Assembly: GCF_003261575.2 (NCBI RefSeq) | Contig: NZ_CP036175.1 | Span: 496,001-560,000, forward strand | Direction: 5' to 3' | DNA length: 64,000 nucleotides | DNA from: Klebsiella huaxiensis | GTDB lineage: Bacteria > Pseudomonadota > Gammaproteobacteria > Enterobacterales > Enterobacteriaceae | Shown here: positions 24,352-31,311 of the stretch, piece by piece | How the letters are laid out: every line of letters begins with the position of its first letter | Position numbering within the stretch: the stretch's first letter is position 1 | Made by a program: the position numbers and the translations under genes | Notes under the pieces: generated by a model | Databases searched by the model: none | Told to the model about the DNA's origin: nothing | Seen by the model: the letters and a program-made list of their open reading frames with translations, nothing else

Positions 24352-24984
24352 TTAACGGGTACCGTAGACGACGATAGTTTTGCCGTGCGCGGAGATCAGG
24401 TTTTGATCTTCCAGCATTTTCAGGATACGGCCAACGGTTTCGCGGGAGCATCCAACGATCTGACCGATTTCCTGACGGGTAATTTTAATTTGCATACCGT
24501 CCGGGTGGGTCATCGCATCAGGCTGTTTTGCCAGGTTCAGCAGCGTCTGAGCGATACGGCCGGTAACGTCAAGGAAGGCGAGGTTACCGACTTTCTCTGA
24601 CGTAACCTGCAGGCGACGTGCCATTTGCGAAGAGAGACGCATCAGGATGTCCGGGTTAACCTGGATTAGCTGACGGAATTTTTTGTAGGAGATTTCGGCC
24701 ACTTCACATGCGGTTTTCGCACGTACCCATGCACTACGTTCCTGACCTTCTTCAAACAGGCCTAATTCACCGATGAAATCGCCCTGGTTGAGGTAAGAGA
24801 GGATCATCTCTTTACCTTCTTCATCCTTGATGAGTACAGCCACGGAGCCTTTAACGATGTAGTACAACGTTTCTGCTTTCTCACCCTGGTGGATCAGCGT
24901 GCTCTTTGAGGGGTACTTATGAATGTGGCAATGAGACAAGAACCATTCAAGGGTAGGGTCTGTTTGCGGTTTGCCAAGCACCAT
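24352..24984 (-). CDS. crp: cAMP receptor protein (catabolite activator)
   Basis: Global regulator that binds cAMP and activates or represses many promoters at TGTGA-N6-TCACA sites. The 210-residue protein looks identical or nearly identical to E. coli CRP: an N-terminal cyclic-nucleotide domain with GELGLFEEGQERSAWV (Glu72, Arg82, Ser83 contact cAMP), a dimer helix with VTSEK (Thr127, Ser128), and a C-terminal helix-turn-helix ITRQEIGQIVGCSRETVGRI with the DNA-reading Arg180, Glu181 and Arg185. The leader of about 120-180 nt contains a CRP-like site, consistent with autoregulation. Confidence 0.99.
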   Translation of the reverse strand: MVLGKPQTDPTLEWFLSHCHIHKYPSKSTLIHQGEKAETLYYIVKGSVAVLIKDEEGKEMILSYLNQGDFIGELGLFEEGQERSAWVRAKTACEVAEISYKKFRQLIQVNPDILMRLSSQMARRLQVTSEKVGNLAFLDVTGRIAQTLLNLAKQPDAMTHPDGMQIKITRQEIGQIVGCSRETVGRILKMLEDQNLISAHGKTIVVYGTR

Positions 24985-25288
24985 GCGCGGTTATCCTCTG
25001 TTATAAGCTATCTCCGGGCGCCGACACTACACGGCATCCGGGCATGCAATCGTATTAAATCCCTATACCTGGGAATCTGGCTGAAAATTTTCTGCAGCCT
25101 GTAATGTGAACTCCTCTGCATACATGCAGTACATCAATGTATTACTGTAGCATCCCGATTGTTTTAGCATAGCTTTCGCCGCGTGTCTCCTGGTGTCTCG
25201 CTTCAGCATGACCTAGGTCGCCTTCCGTTGCGAGAATTGTTATGTGCGCGTAATCTGTCAGGAAAATTACAGCCCTGGAGTTAAATTT
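24985..25288. promoter_or_regulatory. crp-yhfA divergent regulatory region
   Basis: This 304-bp gap holds the promoters of crp (minus) and yhfA (plus). The minus-strand sequence around 25125-25180 (GCTACAGTAATACATTGATG) closely resembles the E. coli crp promoter and start region. A CRP-like half-perfect site, TGTGA-ACTCCT-CTGCA on the plus strand, lies at 25105-25120, in the place of the autoregulatory site of E. coli crp. I see no reading frame that looks like a gene here. Confidence 0.6.
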
Positions 25289-25693
25289 ATGCAAGCGCGA
25301 GTGAAATGGGTTGAAGGGTTAACCTTCATTGGTGAGTCGGCTTCTGGTCACCAGATTCTGATGGACGGTAATTCCGGGGATAAAGCGCCAAGCCCGATGG
25401 AAATGGTACTGATGGCGGCGGGCGGATGCAGCGCAATTGACGTGGTTTCTATCCTGCAGAAGGGGCGCCATAACGTCACTAACTGCGAAGTTAAGCTGAC
25501 TTCTGAGCGTCGCGAGGAAGCACCGCGTCTGTTTACCCATATTAATCTGCATTTTATCGTGACTGGTAAGGAGCTGAAAGATGCTGCCGTTTCTCGCGCA
25601 GTTGACCTATCGGCGGAAAAATATTGCTCGGTGGCGCTGATGCTGGAGAAAGCAGTAAACATAACTCACTCTTATGAAGTGATCGAGGGATAA
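25289..25693 (+). CDS. yhfA: YhfA, OsmC-family protein
   Basis: Small OsmC/Ohr-fold protein of 134 residues; family members are thiol-dependent peroxidases, but the role of YhfA is unknown. The two OsmC cysteines are present: GGCSAIDVV and EKYCSVALML. The ATG at 25289 gives the E. coli length and has TGGAG 8 nt upstream; a start at 25244 would add 15 non-conserved residues. It is divergent from crp and is followed by a strong terminator. Confidence 0.9.
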   Translation: MQARVKWVEGLTFIGESASGHQILMDGNSGDKAPSPMEMVLMAAGGCSAIDVVSILQKGRHNVTNCEVKLTSERREEAPRLFTHINLHFIVTGKELKDAAVSRAVDLSAEKYCSVALMLEKAVNITHSYEVIEG

Positions 25694-25715
25694 GCCGAAC
25701 TGCGCGAACTCGTCG

Positions 25716-25747
25716 CCCCGGGATGCGCTGCGCTACCGGGGTTTTTT
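25716..25747 (+). terminator. Terminator between yhfA and prkB
   Basis: CCCCGG / CCGGGG arms with a 14-base loop that can itself pair (GCGCTGCGC), then six T residues. The loop sequence resembles dispersed enterobacterial repeats. It ends 1 nt before the prkB stop codon on the other strand. Confidence 0.75.
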
Positions 25748-25748
25748 G

Positions 25749-26618
25749 TTAGTTGATTTTCCTGCCTTCCATTAGCCGCTCGACCAATGGTGCCATGATA
25801 AGCTCCATGGCCAGCCCCATTTTCCCTCCCGGTACCACTAGCGTGTTCATATGCGAGATAAACGAGCCCTGAAGCATCGCCAGTAGCCAGGGGAAATCGA
25901 TATTCTGTAAGTTGCGAAAATGGATAACGACAAAGCTTTCATCCAGCGATGGGATTGCTTTGGCTGCAAATGGATTGGACGTATCCACCGTAGGTACGCG
26001 CTGGAAGTTGAGGTGAGTGCGTGAAAACTGCGGGGTGATGAAGTTGATGTAATCTTCCATCGAGCGAACGACGGAATCCATCACCGCTTCACGAGAGTGG
26101 CCGCGTTCGCTGGTATCGCGGATAAGCTTCTGGATCCACTCCAGGTTAACGATCGGCACAACCCCGACCAGCAGGTCAACATGGTCAGCGACGTTGTGCT
26201 GGGGCGTGACAACTCCGCCGTGCAGGCCTTCATAAAACAGCACGTCAGTGGGTTCGGGCAGAGACTGCCAGGGAGTGAAGGTGCCAGGAACCTGATTCCA
26301 CGGCACAGCTTCATCATAGGTGTGTAAATACTTGCGTGACTGACCTGTACCGTTCAGCCCGTATTCTCTGAAAGTCTGCTCCAGCAGGCCGAAATCGTTA
26401 GCCTCGGGACCGAAGTAGCTGATGTGTTTGCCCTGATCTCGCGCTTTGCGGATCGCCATGTCCATTTCCGGGCGGGTGTAGCGGTGAAAGCTATCGCCTT
26501 CCACTTCGGCGGCGTGGAGATTTAGCTGGGCGAAGATTTTGCGAAAGGCGAGGCTGGTGGTCGTGGTTCCCGCGCCGCTAGAGCCCGTGACGGCAATCAC
26601 CGGATGTTTGGCAGACAT
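25749..26618 (-). CDS. prkB: Putative phosphoribulokinase-like protein PrkB
   Basis: P-loop kinase related to phosphoribulokinase/uridine kinase; its physiological substrate in enterics is unknown, as they lack a Calvin cycle. The 289-residue protein has Walker A TGSSGAGTTTTS at residues 11-22, then VEGDSFHRYTRPEMD and FYEGLHGG, typical of the family. The length equals E. coli PrkB. It is preceded on the minus strand by the yheT-yheU pair, 36 nt away, with which it may be co-transcribed. Confidence 0.88.
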   Translation of the reverse strand: MSAKHPVIAVTGSSGAGTTTTSLAFRKIFAQLNLHAAEVEGDSFHRYTRPEMDMAIRKARDQGKHISYFGPEANDFGLLEQTFREYGLNGTGQSRKYLHTYDEAVPWNQVPGTFTPWQSLPEPTDVLFYEGLHGGVVTPQHNVADHVDLLVGVVPIVNLEWIQKLIRDTSERGHSREAVMDSVVRSMEDYINFITPQFSRTHLNFQRVPTVDTSNPFAAKAIPSLDESFVVIHFRNLQNIDFPWLLAMLQGSFISHMNTLVVPGGKMGLAMELIMAPLVERLMEGRKIN

Positions 26619-26654
26619 AACAACTCCCAGGGTAAACGATAGTGTGATGCCGCC

Positions 26655-26873
26655 TTAGCCGTGAAACTGCTTGCGGGGCATAATATTGACCGTCTCGTGC
26701 AGCTCTGACCACACCAGCGCGGCTTCTCCGCTTTTCAGCTGTTGTTTGACATCGGCGACTTTATCCGCCAGAGAACGTTCATGTTCACCATAATCGGTGC
26801 CTTCGCGTAATACAAAACTTTCAATCAGGTTATCCAGCGTTTCGGGATCGAGATCCTGCCAGGGAATAATCAT
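26655..26873 (-). CDS. yheU: YheU, small conserved protein
   Basis: A 72-residue acidic protein of a small enteric family of unknown function. The sequence IIPWQDLDPETLDNLIESFV and VADVKQQLKSGEAALVWSEL is highly conserved with E. coli YheU. The ATG at 26871-26873 is chosen because it overlaps the yheT stop by four bases (ATGA) and gives the family length; the longer frame would extend 18 residues back into yheT. Confidence 0.88.
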   Translation of the reverse strand: MIIPWQDLDPETLDNLIESFVLREGTDYGEHERSLADKVADVKQQLKSGEAALVWSELHETVNIMPRKQFHG

Positions 26874-27892
26874 ATTTGCCCTCCTAACCAGCGAGTTAGC
26901 CAATCCGGGATTCGCTGTTCTAACCACATTTCCGGTTTACGCAGCGTACCACCGACAAAACCAACATGGCCGCCATGTTCTGTAAGTTGATACTCGACAT
27001 TTGCCGGTAGCTGTTCTTGCGGTGGGATGGAGTGGTGATCCATAAAAGGATCGTCCTTCGCATGAATAATCAGCGTTGGTTTAGTGATGTCGCTTAAGCG
27101 CGGCATCGCACTACACTGGCGATAGTAGTCTAGCGCATCGGCAAAACCGTGGATCCTGGCGGTGATGCTATCGTCAAATTCGCGGATGCGGCGCATACCT
27201 TTTAGCTGGCGTAAATCAACCGGCAAAGAGCCCGGATAAGCTTTCAGCTTACGCGCGGCATTCGCCTTCAGCAGATTGAGCAGATAACGCTGATAAACGC
27301 GGGAAAACCCCTTATCCATATGAGAACTACAGGCTTCCAGCATAAACGGCGCTGAGACGATAACGGCAGCATCGACAGGAACATCGTCACCTTCTTTCGC
27401 CAACAGGCAGCCCAGCATATTGCCCCCGAGCGAGTAACCCACCGCTGCAGTTGGCACGTCGCCGTATTCGCGCTGAAGCCAACGTAAAAACCAGGAGCCG
27501 TCTTCCGTTTCGCCTGAATGGTAGATACGGTTATTTCGGTTGGGTTCGCCACTACAGCCGCGAAAATGCATCACCACACCCAGCCAGCCGCGCTGCATGG
27601 CCGCGTGGACGAGTCCGTGAGCATAAGGGCTGTGCAGACTGCCCTCAAGACCATGAAACACCACCAATCGCGGTTTATGACGAGCCTGAGATGGTTCTTC
27701 GCTCCACGCCAGATCGACAAAGTCGCCATCCGGTAATTCAAGGCGCTGCCAGTGTGGAGTGAAACGTAGTTTGCGACGGATTAGCCGCGGCAACATGGTT
27801 TGCAAATGACGATTGCCAACGCCGCGCATCGGGTGAAACTGCTGCGAGTCGTCTTCGGGGGGCGTCATTTCTGTGGGAGTGATATCAACCAT
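26870..27892 (-). CDS. yheT: YheT, alpha/beta hydrolase
   Basis: Predicted esterase of the alpha/beta-hydrolase fold (ABHD1/3-like family); substrate unknown. The 340-residue protein has the nucleophile Ser154 in VGYSLGGN, an acid in HAKDDPFMDH and the catalytic His in EHGGHVGF, plus LVVFHGLEGS for the oxyanion hole. The ATG at 27892 matches the E. coli length; an upstream ATG at 27937 falls in a TATAGTAT promoter-like sequence and its extra residues are not conserved. The ribosome site is weak. It overlaps yheU by four bases. Confidence 0.88.
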   Translation of the reverse strand: MVDITPTEMTPPEDDSQQFHPMRGVGNRHLQTMLPRLIRRKLRFTPHWQRLELPDGDFVDLAWSEEPSQARHKPRLVVFHGLEGSLHSPYAHGLVHAAMQRGWLGVVMHFRGCSGEPNRNNRIYHSGETEDGSWFLRWLQREYGDVPTAAVGYSLGGNMLGCLLAKEGDDVPVDAAVIVSAPFMLEACSSHMDKGFSRVYQRYLLNLLKANAARKLKAYPGSLPVDLRQLKGMRRIREFDDSITARIHGFADALDYYRQCSAMPRLSDITKPTLIIHAKDDPFMDHHSIPPQEQLPANVEYQLTEHGGHVGFVGGTLRKPEMWLEQRIPDWLTRWLGGQI

Positions 27893-27972
27893 AGCACCAG
27901 AGCAATTAATAATCTTTATACATACTATACCGCGCATGAAGTGTGCAGGTTAGCCAATATGTGGTCTTGTGG

Positions 27973-28692
27973 CTAATCGGTAAGCAGATTGCGTGAGAAA
28001 AGATGAATATCCACCCCAGGTTTTCGCCGCCACAGGCGGGCCTTTCTTGTGCCTGTCGCCATGCTTTCACCTGTCTCTTCAAACATCCCTGACGCTTCAA
28101 AACGGCGAATCAGGCTTTTACGTTGTATGGACTGACCGAGGATTACCTCCGTCGCTTCCTGTAGTTGGCCATGGGTGAAGGTCTCCGGCAAGCAGTATAC
28201 GGGCAGTAAAGAATACATGGTTTTTTGCCTTAAGCGATGCAAGGCGGCGGTGATGATTTTCTGGTGATCGAACGCCAGGGAATAGTCGACAAGCCTGGCA
28301 ATTGGCACCCAACGGGCATCGCTGACGCTGGCGATATGTGGTTCGCAGTCTGCCCAGGCAATCAGAGCAAACCAGGTGACAGTCAGGCTCCAGCCGCGCG
28401 GGTCGCGATCGGGCCCGGAAAAAGTGTCCAGCTGTTCCAACCATGAAGGGGAAACCCCGGTTTTCTCAGTGAGCTTACGCATCGCGGTGGCGCGGGTGGA
28501 GTCATCGCGCGCCATATCAATAAAGCCGCCGGGCAATCCCCAATACCCTTTCTGCGGGTGGTTTGCCCGCTCTACCAGCAGGACGCACAGCTCTTGTTGA
28601 TGGAGCGTGAATAACACGCTATCCACCGTCACCAGAGGGGAGGGAAAGCGGCTGGCATCATATTGATTCAGATAGTCGGCTTCGGTGTTCAT
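27973..28692 (-). CDS. nrtR: NrtR-type regulator of NAD metabolism (Nudix-winged helix)
   Basis: Predicted transcription repressor that senses ADP-ribose or a related NAD product and controls nadV. The 239-residue protein has an N-terminal Nudix-like domain and a C-terminal winged-helix part (FTHGQLQEATEVILGQSIQR, KSLIRRFEASGMFEETGE). The Nudix box at residues 55-80 (GGFIDM ... MRKLTEKTGV) is degenerate: two of the three catalytic Glu of REUxEE are Lys (Lys73, Lys77), so binding without hydrolysis is likely. It is divergent from the prs-like and nadV genes, the usual NrtR context. Absent from this locus in E. coli K-12. Confidence 0.82.
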   Translation of the reverse strand: MNTEADYLNQYDASRFPSPLVTVDSVLFTLHQQELCVLLVERANHPQKGYWGLPGGFIDMARDDSTRATAMRKLTEKTGVSPSWLEQLDTFSGPDRDPRGWSLTVTWFALIAWADCEPHIASVSDARWVPIARLVDYSLAFDHQKIITAALHRLRQKTMYSLLPVYCLPETFTHGQLQEATEVILGQSIQRKSLIRRFEASGMFEETGESMATGTRKARLWRRKPGVDIHLFSRNLLTD

Positions 28693-28815
28693 AGGCTACT
28701 CGCGATGATTTGGAACGCCATCAGTGTACCAGCCCGACACTGAGCAGCAAGGCTGCGTTTTTTATTATTATTTATCAGTAAATTACCTTTTCATGGAAAT
28801 AATGCATTTTTATGC

Positions 28816-28868
28816 TTGCTTAATATGTGTCTTAGGGACATTATTAATTGTGTCGAAGGGACATAATT
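28816..28868. promoter_or_regulatory. Promoter with two putative NrtR operators upstream of prs-nadV
   Basis: Two tandem repeats share the core TGTC-N5-GACA, at 28828-28840 and 28851-28863, spaced 23 bp. The second extends to AATTGTGTC-N5-GACATAATT (28846-28868), eight of nine arm positions matching. A weak promoter, TTGCTT (28816-28821) and CATTAT (28839-28844) with 17 bp between, would place the first repeat between -35 and -10. Assignment to NrtR rests on gene context. Confidence 0.6.
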
Positions 28869-28882
28869 GAAGGGGGAGAGTG

Positions 28883-29743
28883 ATGAGTATGAAATTGACG
28901 TTAACCCTGGATAACCAGACTTACACTATCGCCAACGGTGTTTTCCCTGATGGCGCTGTCTGGCTGAAGGTGACGAATCCGTTGCCATCCTCTGCCCGCC
29001 TGATGTGCATTCGCGCTGTGGCGATGCAGGATATGAACGACTTTATGTTGCTTGCGCAACTGGTGGACGCGGTCCGTCACCAGACCGATGTGCTGGTCAG
29101 CCATCTCGAATTACCCTGGCTACCGTGGGCGCGTCAGGACCGACATATGGTTGCTGGTGACAGTTTTGCGCTGAGAGTCTTCGCTACTCAACTCAACACG
29201 CTGAAGTTCGATAAGGTGAAAGTGCTTGATCCGCACAGCGACGCTGCGGCGGCGGCAATAGATAACTTTGTGGCGATTCCACAGGAGAGGTGCCTGTTGC
29301 AGAGTACGACTCTATGCCATCGGTTTCAGCAAAAGGCGCTAATGCTGGTGGCGCCAGATGCGGGGGCGCTGAAAAAAATTGATGCCGTCGCCAGAGCAAC
29401 AGGCGTCTCGGAGTACGCCATTCTGAGCAAAAAGCGTGATGTGGCAAGCGGCAACCTGACAGGCTTTGCACTGGTTGCGGGTGATGTCAGGGGCAGGGAT
29501 CTGCTGATTGTTGACGATTTATGCGACGCTGGCGGCACCTTTATCGGTTCGGCGCAGGTGTTGCGCGATGCTGGTGCCCGCAGCGTTAGCCTGTATGTGA
29601 CGCACGGCATTTTTTCAAAAGGCGTTGAACATCTGCTGAACAACGGCGTTGATGCCATCTATACCACCACTTCTTTGGCTGCTCCAACGCTGGCACATCC
29701 GCAGCTCGAACTTATCGACATTGACGCGATCTACTGCGTTTAA
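28883..29743 (+). CDS. Ribose-phosphate pyrophosphokinase paralogue (PRPP synthetase)
   Basis: Makes 5-phosphoribosyl-1-pyrophosphate, here probably dedicated to NadV next door. The 286-residue protein has the ATP-site motif PWARQDR (81-87), the catalytic-His region LDPHSD (116-121), VAPDAGALKK (157-165), a KKRD flexible-loop element (183-186) and the PRPP loop VDDLCDAGGT (210-219). It is shorter and more divergent than housekeeping Prs (about 315 residues), so it is a second, specialised copy. The ATG at 28883 has AGGGGGAG at about 5 nt; a GTG at 28880 and an ATG at 28889 are alternatives. nadV follows 13 nt later. Confidence 0.85.
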   Translation: MSMKLTLTLDNQTYTIANGVFPDGAVWLKVTNPLPSSARLMCIRAVAMQDMNDFMLLAQLVDAVRHQTDVLVSHLELPWLPWARQDRHMVAGDSFALRVFATQLNTLKFDKVKVLDPHSDAAAAAIDNFVAIPQERCLLQSTTLCHRFQQKALMLVAPDAGALKKIDAVARATGVSEYAILSKKRDVASGNLTGFALVAGDVRGRDLLIVDDLCDAGGTFIGSAQVLRDAGARSVSLYVTHGIFSKGVEHLLNNGVDAIYTTTSLAAPTLAHPQLELIDIDAIYCV

Positions 29744-29756
29744 GGGAGAAATTATC

Positions 29757-31247
29757 ATGAAAATTAACCCTATTCTGGCTATTGATGGCTACAAAGTTTC
29801 TCACCGTGCGCAATATCCTCAGGGTACAACGCGGGTCTATTCTAACTTCACTCCGCGCAGCGATCGTTTTTTCCAGTCGCCGTTGGCAGATGGCAAGCTA
29901 GTGTTTTTCGGTCTGCAGGGTTTTTTGCAGTGGTTCCTTGTTGATCAGTTCAACGAGGCATTTTTTGCTCGTCCGGAAGATGAAGTGGTGAACGAATATA
30001 AGCAGGTCATGGATGGTTATCTTGGTCGCGATACGGTCCCGGTGGATCATATTCGCGACCTACATCGTCTGGGCTATCTGCCGCTGCACATTAAATCGCT
30101 GGATGAAGGCACAAAAGTGCCGATGAAGGTGCCGGTATTGACCATTATTAATACGAAAGCAGAATTCTTCTGGTTGGTGAATTACCTGGAAACGGTGCTT
30201 TCGGCAGAGCTTTGGAAGGCATCCACCAATGCCACTATTGCCCATCACTATCGCAAAATCTGCGAACGCTGGGCGGAAAAGACCTGTAGCGATCTGACCC
30301 ATCTCGATTTTCAGTGTCACGATTTTTCATTTCGCGGTATGGCCGGATTGCAGGATGCCGCCCAGGCGGGGTGTGGGCATTTGTTAAGCTTCAAGGGGAC
30401 AGATAGCATTCCGGCACTGCTCTATGCCCGCGATTACTATACCGAAAGTGAAGACTATTTTATCGGCGCCAGCATACCAGCGACTGAGCATAGTGTGATG
30501 TGTATGGGGGAGCGTGAGCATGAGATAGAAACCTTCCGTCGTCTGATTGCCGATATTTATCCGCAGGGATTTGTTTCTATCGTCTCTGATACCTGGGACT
30601 ACTGGCGTGTATTGAGCGAATTTACCCGTGAACTCAAGGGGATCATTATGCAACGTCAGGGACGGGTTGTGTTCCGCCCGGATAGTGGTGATCCGGTTGA
30701 GATCCTGTGCGGTACTGCTGCTAGCGATGATGTACGTACTGAACGAAGTGTAGAAGAGAAAGGCTCTGTCGAGGTGCTGTGGGAGATTTTTGGCGGCACA
30801 ATAAATGATAAAGGCTACAAGGTATTGGATCCCCATGTGGGCCTGATTTACGGTGATTCCATTACTCTCGCCAGAGCCGATGAGATCATGCGTCGCCTGG
30901 AAGCGAAGGGTTTCGCCAGTTCTAATGTGGTGTTCGGTGTGGGCTCCTTTACCTACCAGTACAATACGCGCGATACCTTTGGTTTTGCGATGAAAGCGAC
31001 CTGGGGGGAAGTCAGTGGCGAAGGGCGCATGATTTTCAAAGAGCCAAAAACGGACAATGGCCTGAAACGTTCGGCACGTGGTCTTTTACGGGTTGAGCGC
31101 GATGCTCTGGGAGCGCTGCAACTGCATGATGAACAAACCCTGGAACAGGAACTGCAGGGAGAGCTAAAAACTCGCTTCCTCGATGGCAAAATGTTCCGCC
31201 GCGAACATCTTGAACAGATACGTTCCCGGTTGGCGGCGCAGCGTTAA
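29757..31247 (+). CDS. nadV: Nicotinamide phosphoribosyltransferase NadV
   Basis: Converts nicotinamide plus PRPP to nicotinamide mononucleotide, a one-step salvage route to NAD; related to mammalian NAMPT. The 496-residue protein shows ILAIDGYKVSHRAQYP at the start, FRGMAGLQDAAQAG and GTDSIPALLYARDYY around the pyridine and phosphoribosyl sites, SIPATEHSVMCMGE with the catalytic His, and FRPDSGDPVE with SFTYQYNTRDTFGFA near the C-terminus. GGGAG lies about 9 nt before the ATG at 29757; an upstream frame from 29649 overlaps the prs-like gene and has no ribosome site. Nicotinate phosphoribosyltransferase annotation for such genes would be wrong given this sequence type. Confidence 0.88.
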   Translation: MKINPILAIDGYKVSHRAQYPQGTTRVYSNFTPRSDRFFQSPLADGKLVFFGLQGFLQWFLVDQFNEAFFARPEDEVVNEYKQVMDGYLGRDTVPVDHIRDLHRLGYLPLHIKSLDEGTKVPMKVPVLTIINTKAEFFWLVNYLETVLSAELWKASTNATIAHHYRKICERWAEKTCSDLTHLDFQCHDFSFRGMAGLQDAAQAGCGHLLSFKGTDSIPALLYARDYYTESEDYFIGASIPATEHSVMCMGEREHEIETFRRLIADIYPQGFVSIVSDTWDYWRVLSEFTRELKGIIMQRQGRVVFRPDSGDPVEILCGTAASDDVRTERSVEEKGSVEVLWEIFGGTINDKGYKVLDPHVGLIYGDSITLARADEIMRRLEAKGFASSNVVFGVGSFTYQYNTRDTFGFAMKATWGEVSGEGRMIFKEPKTDNGLKRSARGLLRVERDALGALQLHDEQTLEQELQGELKTRFLDGKMFRREHLEQIRSRLAAQR

Positions 31248-31267
31248 ACCTCGGTGAGAGGTATTAA

Positions 31268-31293
31268 AAAAGGCGGGTTATCCCGCCTTTTGT
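31268..31293. terminator. Bidirectional terminator between nadV and yheS
   Basis: AAAAGGCGGG and CCCGCCTTTT form a ten-base-pair stem with a TTAT loop. A-rich and T-rich flanks on either side serve both convergent genes. Confidence 0.85.
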
Positions 31294-31311
31294 GCCGTTA
31301 GCTATCAGACA

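Noticed and set aside
29649..29756. Upstream extension of nadV into the prs-like gene
   Set aside because: No ribosome site, and the added residues are not part of the NAMPT family. The ATG at 29757 follows GGGAG.
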